64,000 bases of DNA from positions 5,004,288 to 5,068,287 of the forward strand of contig NC_092676.1 of assembly GCF_964355755.1 (NCBI RefSeq). Reading direction: 5' to 3'. This DNA comes from Antedon mediterranea (Eukaryota; Echinodermata; Crinoidea; Comatulida; Antedonidae). Position 1 is the first letter of the stretch. Each line of letters opens with the position of its first letter. The notes under the pieces were generated by a model. The model was not told the origin of the DNA and made no database searches. It was given only the letters and a program-made list of their open reading frames with translations. This document shows, piece by piece, positions 26,401 through 35,574 of the stretch. The position numbers and the translations under genes are program-made.

Positions 26401-27916
26401 ATAGTAATTTTAAAGTCTCTTGAATGACCAATTGTAAAACTATTATATCTTTAACCAATTCATCCTGATAAGTGCTTATATAATGAATAATTTATTATTT
26501 ACTTAGAAAAAGTTAAACATAGAAATTAATATTTAGTCCTTCAGTTTTGTCAGTGCTGTCAATCTATCAAATACATTGGCTGGCAATGCACTTATTTTGT
26601 TACGTTCTAGGCTTATAGGTACAGTGATGTATTGATGGGGTTGGGGTATAGAAACTGACTTCACGGAATGAAATTAGTTCTGATATTTTAATCAATAGGT
26701 GCCAGTAATAATTATATATATAATCTTGATTTACATATTCTTAAATATATTTTTAAAATTCCAAGTTATAAATAGACTTACAAAATGCCAGTGTTATTCT
26801 CCACATTTTGTTATCATCTTAATGTATTTATTAAAATAATATTTTAAATCTCTTTAAATATAAACTATCAATATTAGTATCTTTTAAAAGAATAATTTAT
26901 TGATAATGGTTTAGTATTTACTAATTCTTTTAAAATGTATACTGTATGATTGTATTGATTACTGGCAATGTACTTATTTGGTTCCTGCTCAAATCCATTT
27001 AAAGTAAATACAATGTACACAAAGAATTGAAATATTCAAGCTGTTTGATATGTAAATGCTGATGAGTATACTTTAATTAGGCTACAGTAAAATAAACTAT
27101 TAAAATAAGAAAGTTGTATTGTAATGAAAACAATTTTTATAGCAAATTTTAAAATATTTGTATATTTTTATTTTTCTTATACATTTTGAATAATTTTGAT
27201 GTGAGAATGCTGAATATTCACTATCATCTTATAAATGTTTATGATGATAATTAATAATAGTAACTTTAAAGTCTCTTAAATGACCAATTGTAAAAGTATT
27301 AATATCTTTAACCAATTCATCCTGATAAAAAATGAATAATTTATTATTTATTTAGAAAAAAGTTAAACATAGAAATTAATATTTAGGCCTTCAGTTTTGT
27401 CAGTGCTGTCAATCTATCAAACACAAGGGTTGGCAATGCACTTATTTCATTATTCTTCTTTCTTGGAGATCCAAGAAACATTTATTATATATGGCCTTTG
27501 GCCTAAATAATATACAATGTAATACAATATTAAATAAACATCAGTTGTTATATTATGTTAGGCTTATAGGTACAGTGATGTAGTGATGGGGTTGGGGTAT
27601 AGAAACTGACCCACCAAGAAATTACTTCTGATATTTTAATCAATAGGTGCCACTAAAAATCATATAGGCCTATATAATCTTGATTTTCATATTTTTAAAT
27701 ATATTTTTAAAATTCCAAGTTATAAATAAACTTATAGCAATGAAATGGTCGCCTCACAATAACCCTATACTTACAATTCTGCTATTGGAACATGATCATT
27801 ATACTTGTTGATAGTTGAGATGTTATTAATACTCCATGGATGATTACATGTCACTCGTTGACCTTCAGTATACCACCCAGTCCCACATATGCAGTTGGCT
27901 GGACATTCTGCTTCTC
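14363..27916 (-). CDS. LRRNT plus multi-LRR protein, one LRR per exon (5' signal exon not found)
   Basis: Minus-strand exons: LRRNT 27775-27916; LRRs 26062-26133, 24890-24961, 23718-23789, 22544-22615, 21368-21439, 20196-20267, 19505-19576, 16080-16154 and 15368-15439; Cys-rich end 14363-14483. Every LRR exon begins after the second base of a codon and ends likewise, with acttac (GTAAGT) donors, so any combination stays in frame. The LRRNT reads CPANCICGTGWYTEGQRVTC. A typical repeat is DLSRNQISTLPANVFDRL then TALTRL, the 24-residue extracellular LRR consensus, very like the variable LRRs of VLR-type proteins. Expected role: extracellular binding, secreted or membrane-tethered. The start exon, a standard LRRCT and a transmembrane segment were not identified, so the model is partial. 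An LRR-GPCR or Slit-like relative is possible. Which array exons are used in mRNA is unknown. Confidence 0.75.
15368..15439 (-). CDS. Divergent LRR exon (penultimate)
   Basis: A 72-nt exon with tcatttag acceptor and GTAAGT donor encodes RLDGNRLRFYEDKTFEELTN then LVEL, a 24-residue LRR (LxLxxNxL...F..L..L..L). Phases are the same as the array exons. Unlike the array, it has no close copies, so it probably encodes an invariant C-terminal repeat. Confidence 0.8.
16080..16154 (-). CDS. Divergent LRR exon
   Basis: A 75-nt exon with ttaacag acceptor and GTAAGT donor encodes YLYNNAITTIEPDAFSSFAS then SLTYL. It has one residue more than the array repeats and the same phases. Single copy in the window. 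Confidence 0.8.
16510..17150. repeat. Degenerate tandem repeats of about 120-150 bp in an LRR-gene intron
   Basis: Four to five units share 'gtgtggct' ... 'atgtcattatattg' ... 'catgtcataagctttaattt' ... 'ataccaaacttt'. Non-coding. Confidence 0.7.
17640..18220 (+). pseudogene. LINE reverse-transcriptase fragment
   Basis: Translated in changing frames it gives LDLQKAFDTVDHDILLEKL, then NRQQLVYKGKIKPLGISHIV, then AQGSIIGALLF and NADDSVLLVSG. This is the order of RT motifs (DLQKAFD, Q-G-S-x-x-G, xADD). Frame changes and stops show it is dead. It lies inside the LRR gene on the opposite strand. Upstream, 17300-17345 (cagcgttccgaaacctttttt) looks like a hAT-type end, also decayed. Confidence 0.8.
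18304..18655. repeat. Near-perfect 146-bp-arm inverted repeat at the 3' edge of the LRR array
   Basis: The left arm 18304-18449 and right arm 18510-18655 are reverse complements with about one mismatch noticed (tgtatgtattgatcacatta on the left). The 60-bp loop is array sequence. The right arm joins directly to the truncated LRR exon at 18656-18694. It looks like an inverted duplication breakpoint of the 1.17-kb unit. Confidence 0.85.
18656..18694 (-). pseudogene. Truncated LRR exon at the 3' edge of the array
   Basis: Retains the acceptor and DLYSNQISTLPA, then runs straight into the inverted repeat, so the second half of the LRR and the donor are gone. Confidence 0.75.
19505..19576 (-). CDS. 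Array LRR exon, copy nearest the 3' end
   Basis: A 72-nt exon encodes NLRDNKISTLPTNVFDKL then TALKYL. It is the most divergent intact array copy (NKIST, FDKL, LKYL). Splice sites and phases match the other copies. Confidence 0.8.
20196..20267 (-). CDS. Array LRR exon
   Basis: Encodes SLYNNQISTLPANVFDRL then TALTTL. Acceptor ttttaag, donor GTAAGT, phase 2/2. Confidence 0.82.
21368..21439 (-). CDS. Array LRR exon
   Basis: Encodes DLSRNQISTLPANVFDRL then TALTRL. Phase 2/2, intact splice sites. Confidence 0.82.
22544..22615 (-). CDS. Array LRR exon
   Basis: Encodes WLYNNQIRTLPANVFDRL then TALTYL. It differs from its neighbours mainly at the first residues and Ser to Arg after NQI, positions on the concave face expected to contact ligand. 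Confidence 0.82.
23718..23789 (-). CDS. Array LRR exon
   Basis: Encodes DLNNNQISTLPANVFDRL then TALTYL. Appears identical to the exon at 24890-24961. Confidence 0.82.
24890..24961 (-). CDS. Array LRR exon
   Basis: Encodes DLNNNQISTLPANVFDRL then TALTYL. Exon and surrounding intron look like a recent duplicate of the 23.7-kb unit. Confidence 0.82.
26062..26133 (-). CDS. Array LRR exon, first after the LRRNT in transcript order
   Basis: Encodes YLYSNQISTLPANVFDRL then TALTYL. Downstream intron matches the 23.7 and 24.9 kb units; the 5' residues differ. Confidence 0.82.
26963..26997 (-). pseudogene. Truncated LRR exon at the 5' edge of the array
   Basis: Retains DLSRNQISTLPA coding, but the acceptor AG is changed (CTTTAAATGG) and the second half is missing. 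Not usable as an exon. Confidence 0.7.
27775..27916 (-). CDS. LRRNT (N-cap) exon of the LRR gene
   Basis: A 142-nt exon with ctttacag acceptor and GTAAGT donor encodes EAECPANCICGTGWYTEGQR then VTCNHPWSINNISTINKYND and HVPIAEL. CPxxCxC...VxC is the LRRNT cysteine pattern that caps extracellular LRR domains. It ends after the second base of a Leu codon, matching every array exon. It starts with two bases of a codon, so a phase-1 signal-peptide exon should lie upstream (above 27916) but was not recognised. Confidence 0.85.
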
Positions 27917-28138
27917 CTGTAAAGACATAGACTTATACTCTAAGGCCTACGTATAGCATATAGCAATAATAGCGTATATCTGGTAAGAATAATCACATAC
28001 CGGTAGGCCTAAACGTTGTGCAAAATTGGGAGAGAGGGGTAAACTCTTGTTTTCAATAACAATGCATTATTTCAAATGCATTATTAACATTTATATATAT
28101 ATATATAGCTAGCTGTTCCAGTAGAAGTAGGACTGTCC

Positions 28139-28275
28139 AGGCCCGTAACCAGGGGGGGATCGGGGGGATCGTACGATCCCCCCGCTGAACAGCGAGTTCC
28201 GCTTGGCCTCCCACTTTTTTTTTGCTGGGCATACCATGGATTAAAGAATATTCTATTCTTTAATCCATGGGCATA
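28139..28275. repeat. Two adjacent hairpins
   Basis: 'gggggatcgtacgatccccc' around 28160-28182 is a perfect palindrome. 'atggattaaagaatattc' pairs with 'tctttaatccat' at about 28238-28269. The left edge 'ggcccgtaaccagg' resembles the inverted 'cctggttacggccc' at about 29625, suggesting transposon ends. Confidence 0.6.
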
Positions 28276-29633
28276 CTAACACAACACGACGATTGTTCAC
28301 TACAGGCCTAGTCAAGCCTTAATAAATTTAATTAATATATATATATATATATATATTTTAACTAAAATATAAAAACCTAACACTAAAATTTACATGATAA
28401 GTTCTATTTGATAACTGCTGAACATCGTGGTTCTGGAGCTAGCGAGCTGTACACAGAGCATAGTTGTTGTTTGGTTGACATAACAGGGTATTCCCCTACA
28501 CAGGTCTCCGCGTGCGTGTGACGTGTCCAGCCAGCTGCTTGATAGAGAAAGCATGCAGCTCACAACGCAAGTGCAAGATGCAATGGTTGAGTGAATTCAG
28601 GGATCATCTTAATTCCATGGTTTTTACCTAAACACCACCACATGATGGTGAATATGCCTGTTAAAGTCTCAATGATACGATCCCTAATGAACCATGTTGT
28701 TGCTAGGAGGCTTGAAAGGAGGAGTACCCTAGCCTAATTTCGGTCGGCAAGAGAATGCCGTCCTTATTAAGTACAATAAAAACAAAGGCTAGGACTGTAT
28801 AGTGCCTATGAAAATTATCCCGTTAGGGCTAAATTTTATTAAAACGTATTACTATTAAAATATTAACAATGCTGCAGCATTTCATGACCCTTGTTGTTTT
28901 ATTTGCTTTCCCGTCGATGATTCTCATAAAACACATCGCGATGACATCATGACAAAAGAGGTGTTTTGTTTTTTTCAAAATCACTAAATATAATGTAATC
29001 GAGCTGGACCGCTAATTTTTAAACGATCGTTTAAACCAGGTCGTTGAATTGAATATGCCGTGATTTTAATTGTCAAAAACATGACCGTCAGTCGATGGCT
29101 CGGAGTTTCGATAAATCTCGCGTCGCATGTGTTGCGTGGTGAAAACACTCTCAGCAAGTTTGCTTCATTAATATTCATGAGACTCTGTGACGACCCGCTT
29201 TAACGTGACGTCATTTTACTTTAGCTGCATGCGAAGTATAGTGACCGCAATCGACCCGGCGCGCGTGTAAAAAAATAATACCGGCCTAGGTATTAAAAGA
29301 ACAGGCAAGTTGTTAGCTTGCTTTTGGTACCCTAGGTAAGTATCAGCTGCATATTCCACATGTCGTAATTTGCGAGCTTTAGAGTGTTTGGTAAATGACA
29401 TTATGAGATGTTTGTAAATCGTTTTAAACGACTTACAATGCGCTAGAACGCCAAAATTTCCAGGGGCCGTCGGCCCCTGGATCCCTTGGCGGCCCCCTGG
29501 CCCCCAGCCAATGTTTGCTCGCTTCGCTCGCAAAGCTACGCCACCCCTATTTCAATATCCTGGATCCGCCCCTGGGTTCCACTAAACAACTTAACGATCC
29601 ACCCCGCCGTCAAACCTGGTTACGGCCCTGCTG
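28276..29633. other. Gene-free region upstream of the LRR gene
   Basis: The LRR-gene 5' exon and promoter should lie here or beyond but no signal-peptide exon was recognised. An AT dinucleotide run occurs at about 28336-28358. 29450-29580 is GC-rich transposon-like sequence (caggggccgtcggcccctgg palindrome at 29461). Confidence 0.45.
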
Positions 29634-30498
29634 TCACGATAAATATGGTCCGGGGCCAAATCGGTCCGGCCGGACCAGTTTTGGCTCTAAAGTTGTGGCC
29701 AAAAGCAGTCCGCCACTGTCAAAATGGGTCCGGGCTTTTCTTCTGTCGATTTTAATTGCATTACTAGGCCCATGATGCTGTTTTAAGTTGTTTATGGCTA
29801 GAAAAATATCCCATGATATATATTAGTAAGTTATCTTGTCGTATAAATACTATAAATAAATGTATATTATCTAAAAACATGACTTTTAGGTGTTCACTCA
29901 TATTTCAGCCTGCCACACACTCACATGAACGGGTATGAGACGCTGATATTGCCAGCAACTAGATTTTTATTTATGATTGGCCCTTTTTCCTTCCTCAACC
30001 TATATTGGATAGTTGTTTTATAATAATTGTATTGAATTTATATATTGATTGATTAACTATAAATAATTAATAAATTAAATTGTTTTTAACATCATGGGGA
30101 AACGAAGATGTTAAAAAAGAAAAATGGAAAACAGGCAGAGATACATTGTATACAATAAGCAATTAGTACTGATGAGTTACTACTAATAATGATAATAAGA
30201 AAACAGGCTTAATTTATAATATTAAAATAACAAATAAAACCCTGTAGTTTTCAATATAAATGACTAATCATGGCCTTTTTTTTAATGGTATATACATTAT
30301 GACTCATTTTGCGCACCATTTATTATTTGTAAGACCGGACCTTATTTGGCGGCCAAAAACAGGCCGGACCAGTTTTGGCGGCCAAAATTGGTCCAGCCGG
30401 ACAGGTTTTGGCAGCCATAAATGGTCCCCCGGACTGATTTTGGCAGCCGAAACTGGTCCGCCGGACTTGGCCCGGACTGATTTTGGTGTGACAGGGCC
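29634..30498. mobile_element. TIR element with GGCCCTG...CAGGGCC ends
   Basis: The left end ggccctgctgtcac and right end gtgacagggcc are inverted. Subterminal blocks are tandem 'ggtccgg-ccggaccagttttgg' variants on both sides. The centre is AT-rich without a transposase. A non-autonomous DNA transposon. Confidence 0.6.
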
Positions 30499-30589
30499 TA
30501 ATTGCAATCTACATTCATCACAGAGCTTGCGCAATTTCAAATTGCGCAAGATCTGACGTTTAGACATAAAAATGACTAGGCTAGAGTAG

Positions 30590-30672
30590 TATAGCCGCCC
30601 GCCGCGCCCGCCCGGCGGAACACCACCGCGCCCGCCGGAACACCACCGCGCCCGCCGGAACACTACCGCTTC
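30590..30672. repeat. GC-rich minisatellite
   Basis: Three to four 18-bp units 'gcgcccgccggaacacca' stand out against the AT-rich surroundings. A perfect palindrome (cttgcgcaatttcaaattgcgcaag, about 30528-30552) precedes it. Confidence 0.75.
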
Positions 30673-30957
30673 GTTTTCCTTCGTCGAGTCTTCGACGGTA
30701 TGCTAACAATAACAATATTTTCACTACTAAAATAAGGAAATGCGATATTTTCTTTAATTTTGAATCATTCTTAGAAATTACTATAAAAATATGGGTGTTC
30801 ATGATTTCACAATCTGTCGAAAAATCTTGCGCAATTTGATACGAATTGCTTGCCCAATTTGAAACACATTGCGAAAATTGCGCAAGGAATTGTTTGCGCA
30901 AATCGTTTAAATTGTGCATAACACATGCATTATTGCCAGCGATCTAACTAAACAATT

Positions 30958-33403
30958 CAGGGACCGAAATGTGTAATGTGGTTAATTTCAGGCAAAGTTT
31001 ACCGACGTGTACTGCGTATCGATGTACGCTTCAGCAAAAGTGTACAAATTATTTTCGAGATCTATTGTTCGTGACGTATGTTCACCAATTTTAAAATTTA
31101 CGATTAACCCTCTGGAGTAGGCCTACCTCAATTATTACTGCATGTAGGCCTACATTCCTAAACAATAAGAATGCCATTTTTGTTTAGCCAATATTTTATT
31201 ATTGTCGAAATAAACTGATTTCTCCGACGGAAATTGGTCTACGCTTGCGGACGCATTCCCCTCCAAATAAAAGACAAAAAGGCCATTTTTAGGCCTCTCG
31301 GACTGATATTTTTAAGTTAAAAGTATAAGTGTAATTTTTTAAACCTGCAGCTCTATTTTTCACAATTTTCTTCTCAGCCCAAACAACTTTAGAGCTGGTC
31401 ATGGATACTTATAATTTCGTTTAATTTATCAATAGGGTCTATATAATAAAGTTTTAATTGAATTGAATTGAATTGAATATATAAGTGCAATTTCCAGGGA
31501 CCTATAGCAATTCTATTTTTCACAATTTACTTAGATCCACCCAACCATCCATGGTGGGTCCTGTAGACTTATAATTTCGTTTCATTTATCAATAGAGGTC
31601 TATATAAGTGCATTTTCCTGAACAGCTATTCTATTTTTCACAATTGTCTTAGCACAGCCCTAATGATAGGGCTGGTCCTGGAGACAATTATATATTTTGT
31701 TTCATATTTCAGTATAATTTACGGGGACCTAGCAACTCTATTTCTCTCTAAATAATTGAGTTAGATAATTAGTTATTTTTTGGTAAAAATCATGTTCAAT
31801 TCAATATATTTTGTCACTGTCAATACAAATAAAATGTTACTGTTGATACACGGTTTCGTTAACTTTAAAATAAAATCGACAAATTCATCATATCCCCTTA
31901 GGTCGCACTTATGACTGGGTCTAGGGTAAGTATTAGTGATGCTGATTTCAAGATCGATTAATATTCTTTGAAAATAGAAAAGTATCAGCAGTATAAAATA
32001 TTACAGCATTTTTATTGACAAATTAAACGTGCATTTCAACAATAAATGAATTAAAATGTAGACGCATTCCATCGAGTTTTTAGCCCTCTATTATGGATGC
32101 TTTTTTTGAGCTCCATAGAAACGAAAATATTGAAAGTTTTGAGTATGCGAAAGTGTGCAAGAAACACGTCTGTAAAATCACCAATTTTTATTTATGAATA
32201 ATAAATAATAGTATTTATTTGTTACTTTTTATGTGAATCTTTTTCATAAAAGTACTTATGAGGCCTAATTCTAAAGTGTTGTATTCAGGATAAAGTTAGT
32301 TGAATTAATTTGGAGTCAAAATACAATAATGCAGGTGCAAAAGGGAAACACCCACTGAAACCAACACAATGGAGTAAATATATATCAACAAACAAACCGT
32401 CCAGTTTGTTTGTTGTGAAACAAAGGTAAATATTTATTCAACGGGCGAAAATATTGTGAGTTTATTTCTGTTTGGGATAATTATTTAATTAAATTTATTG
32501 TAAAAAGCATTAATAAATGAAACCTACTATGTTTAAAATTGTGTATAGATAAACAATTATTGTTTTTAAGCTGTCGTATATCTTAGAATTTGTAATCTTA
32601 GGTTATTGGGTCTTAGGTTTTGTGATCTTAGGTCTTACGGGGTCTTAGCTTTCGTGATCTTTCGTGACACCCTGCAAAAATTGTAAATGCGCGCCTTGGG
32701 CGGATCTGTAAGAAAATTGTGAAAAATAGAGCTGCTAGGTTGCAATATACATACAATTGATACTATGAAACGAAATTACAAGTCTACAGAACCAGACAAC
32801 CGTGGTTGGGATGGAGCTAAGAAAATTTAGAAAAATAGAGTTGGAGGTCCCGGAAATTGGACTTCGAAACATTAAACAAAATATATAGCCTAAGTCCATA
32901 TCCTGGTTGTGACTGAGGTAAGAAATTTTTGAAAAATAGAGCTGTTAGGTCCTGGAAAATGCACTTATTGTACTTCGAAATATGAAATGAAATATATAAG
33001 TACCTATGCTTAAAGGTGGTCCGTTTTGCCTTTATTTGGGTGGGGGCAGGGGTGCGTCCGCAAGCGTAGACCCTTTTCAGTCGGGGAAATCAGTTTATAC
33101 CTCAAAAGTGTATGCGTGCGTACCATCTGGACTTCCGAGTGGTGAAACGTTCATGACACAGGACATTGACAATTTAATAACTTAGCTATAAAAAGATGTT
33201 GGCTAAGCGAAAATGGCATGTTTATTTTTTGTTTAGTAATGTATGAAATATTTATTTTATGTGCCCAACGGTACAGAAGGTAATTACTTGTAAATTAAAA
33301 AAATTGGTGAACATACGAACAATTAACATAATTCGATTTTGCTGTAGCGTACGTCGACACACAGTAACTACACGTAACAGTCGGTAAACTTCTTTAGTCC
33401 CTG
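30958..33403. mobile_element. Element with ~0.8-kb long inverted repeats
   Basis: The ends are CAGGGAC and GTCCCTG. Inverted blocks match in order: 'gtttaccgac', 'gtacgct(t/a)cagcaaaa', 'tatgttcaccaatttt', 'aaactgatttc', 'gtctacgcttgcggacgca', and the ~100-130 bp 'aaaatagagctg' units (31330-31780 against 32690-33005). The 0.9-kb centre has no ORF. Possibly a foldback or hAT-like non-autonomous element; no clear target duplication. Confidence 0.65.
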
Positions 33404-33831
33404 GATGGAACATGATATCACGCATCTGGACCCAACGTTGAACGACGATTCGTACAAAGGGACATCGCTGGCAATAATGAATGCATTTAAAGTGCATAAT
33501 AGCCCTCTGACGTACTCACGGTCAATGGAACGTCGCGGTTTTCTAGCGCTGAAGCTACGAAGTGAACGCCAACGATTTTTACTGTATATTATATTCCCGA
33601 CAAAAAGTAGCCTACCCGTGTTCCCCGACGTGGGCAGGGGAATATGCTCCCCGACGAGGGGGCTGCTGCCCCCTGTCTCCCCAGCCTAGTGATGCTCGCA
33701 TAGCCCCACCCCGCACCCGCTTCGGAAAAATCTTGGCGCCACCGCTGGCTGAGTCAGACATGTCTACCTAGCTGTGACGAGTAAATGCAATATATCTAGT
33801 TGTGTGCCAGCCCAATTAATAACAATTAAAA
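33404..33831. other. Transposon-like fragments
   Basis: 33600-33760 is GC-rich with 'ccccgacgagggggctgctg' and 'cttggcgccaccgctg', typical of element ends; no gene recognised. Confidence 0.4.
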
Positions 33832-34251
33832 CTAATTAGCAAACACATTAAGTAAAGCAATCATACCGAGAACGGTGACAGGATTGGTCTTGGTAACCGG
33901 ATTGGTAACACGATCAACAGAATCGGTAACATCATGATCGGTAACCGGATTGGTAACACGATCAACAGAATCGGTAAAATCATGATCGGTAACAGGATTG
34001 GTCGCGGTAATCGGATTGGTAACACGATCAACAGAATCGGTTACAGTACGATCAATAGAATCGGTAATATCATGATCGGCAACTGGTTTGGTCTCGGTAA
34101 CCGGAAAGGTGACAGGATCGATAACGGAATCTGTGACATGATCAGTAACGTTAACGTCAGTGAAGCTGATACTAAAACAGCGAGAAAATAACAATGCAAT
34201 CAATATAGCAGCAATAGAAAATAGTAGTATAATTCCTCTTAAGATGAACAT
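33832..34251 (-). CDS. Hypothetical membrane-anchored or secreted repeat protein
   Basis: A 139-residue ORF. Residues 1-30 (MFILRGIILLFSIAAILIAL, then LFSRCFSISF) form a strong signal peptide or signal anchor. Residues 31-125 are Thr/Asp/Val-rich with tandem 16-residue units of the type DHDVTDSVDRVTNPVT, encoded by a 48-bp repeat. The end (VLGMIALLNVFAN) is weakly hydrophobic. No family is recognised. The antisense strand of the repeat is also open for 85 codons (a consequence of the 48-bp period), so the ORF could be fortuitous. The clean hydrophobic leader directly before the repeat is what favours a gene. No introns or neighbours inform its role. Confidence 0.4.
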   Translation of the reverse strand: MFILRGIILLFSIAAILIALLFSRCFSISFTDVNVTDHVTDSVIDPVTFPVTETKPVADHDITDSIDRTVTDSVDRVTNPITATNPVTDHDFTDSVDRVTNPVTDHDVTDSVDRVTNPVTKTNPVTVLGMIALLNVFAN

Positions 34252-34679
34252 CTTAACTTAATTCACTCGTAAACTTTACTTCTGCGAGTTCGCTCAGCAT
34301 ATGAACAATATACTTTGTTACTATCTTCATTTACCTGTAGATATTGCTTTTAATTATTTAGATGATGCATTAATACAATTAAGAATTGTTAATATTTAAT
34401 ACTATATTGATATTCATGTAATAAGCACAAGATTTACAAAACACATGGACTATCAACTAGGATTTTTGAAAGGGAATACTAAACTGAACTCTACAGTTCA
34501 ACTGACGACGTCATGACGTCATGTCATACATACAACCAACTCCATCCATGTGCTATTACTAAAAACCCGGACCATACTAAATAGTTAATTTCATTATTAA
34601 TCAGAGAAGAAGTTTTTTTAATTTAAAAACAAAATTTACAGTGTACACACCGTACCCTTTTAACGTAATTCATTGCATA
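34252..34679. other. AT-rich spacer
   Basis: No gene seen. It contains a small 'gacgtcatgacgtcatgtcat' CRE-like palindromic motif at about 34507. Confidence 0.4.
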
Positions 34680-34945
34680 TTGCTGTTTACATGTTATTGC
34701 ATATTACTGTTTACATGTTATTGCGTATTACTGTATACATGTTATTGCATATTACTGTATACATGTTATTGCATATTACTGTATACATGTTATTGCATAT
34801 TACTGTATACATGTTATTGCATATTACTGTATACATGTTATTGCATATTACTGTATACATGTTATTGCATATTACTGTATACATGTTATTGCATATTACT
34901 GTATACATCTTATTGCATATTACTGTATACATGTTATTGCACACT
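34680..34945. repeat. 24-bp minisatellite, about 11 units
   Basis: Units 'atgttattgcatattactgt' plus 'atac' repeat head to tail with very few changes. Since 24 is a multiple of three, several frames on both strands are open; these are not genes. The near identity of units implies recent expansion. Confidence 0.92.
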
Positions 34946-34964
34946 GTAAATGTGGAATACAGTG

Positions 34965-35560
34965 TAAGTTTTGGAACAATAAACAGATTATAACAATTGT
35001 ATTTTTGACTGAGCGTTTTAGTTAATTAAAACTTATTTTACATTTTCTGGTTTAAAAAGGAATTGGTTAGCAGTAATTTTGCAAAACTGGTTGGCAAGGC
35101 GAACCTCAAACCTTCGATAACAAAAAGGAAAGGCGAACAAGTTGAATTCAATATAATATAGTTGAAACAATATCAATAATCATCGTGTATTTCTATAATA
35201 ATATTATAAGTATTGTTATGAATTATGCATGGATTTGATGCAACAACGATCGTTGTACAGGAAGTTCAAAATACGCAAGTTGAACAACATTGCCACGTCA
35301 GTCAATCAACGACTCACAACAGTTACCAAAGATTCAGCCAATCAAATCTAAGCCGAAGCTTGTTAATTTTTCAGTGAAATAATTATGTTACGATCATTAT
35401 CAAAGCCACTATGGCATATTTATAATTGATAACAATGTACTTAGGCCTACATTATTATTGTTTCTCCTGTGTCACAACTGTATTAAATCGATATATTGTT
35501 ATTGATTGATTGATATATTAAATGAATTGTTTTCATGCTTAGAGCTTTTGTTAGCAAACA
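34965..35560 (+). repeat. Duplicated block, copy 1
   Basis: Shares 'aataaacagattataacaa', 'actggttggca', 'caagttgaattcaatataat', 'ttgtacaggaagttcaaaat' and 'ttcagccaatcaaatctaag' with the copies at 36552-37500 and 40060-40690. Function unknown. Confidence 0.8.
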
Positions 35561-35574
35561 TTCTAGATAGTCTT

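Larger units (their letters stand above)
19110..27460 (-). pseudogene. Series of decayed second LRR cassettes, one per unit
   Basis: Copies near 19110-19165, 20680-20735, 21855-21912, 23030-23088, 24203-24262, 25374-25433, 26545-26603 and 27395-27450 read NKISALPTLVFDRLTEM in the LRR frame, but most have GAAGGA where GTAAGT is expected. The start is about one codon short and lacks a matching acceptor. The 20.68-kb copy keeps CTGTAGG at the donor position. They are relics of an ancestral two-LRR unit. Confidence 0.65.
18650..27720 (-). repeat. Tandem array of LRR-exon units, mostly 1.17 kb
   Basis: The starts of the intact LRR exons are spaced 691, 1172, 1176, 1174, 1172 and 1172 bp from 19505 to 26062. 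Each regular unit holds, in plus order, an intact LRR exon, AT-rich intron, a decayed LRR cassette, a 'gatggggttggggtatagaa' marker (seen near 19192, 20769, 21947, 23120, 24294, 25463, 26633 and 27583), and more intron. Units around 23.7, 24.9 and 26.1 kb look almost identical over long stretches. Edge units are truncated or broken. Confidence 0.92.

Noticed and set aside
18650-27720. CRISPR-like regular spacing of near-identical short segments
   Set aside because: The units are eukaryotic LRR exons 1.17 kb apart with splice sites, not short repeats with spacers.
29216-30919. Several overlapping 86-119 codon ORFs
   Set aside because: Fall in GC-rich transposon ends and minisatellite; frames overlap on both strands without domains.
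34641-34993. Overlapping ~100-codon ORFs on both strands
   Set aside because: Direct consequence of the 24-bp tandem repeat.
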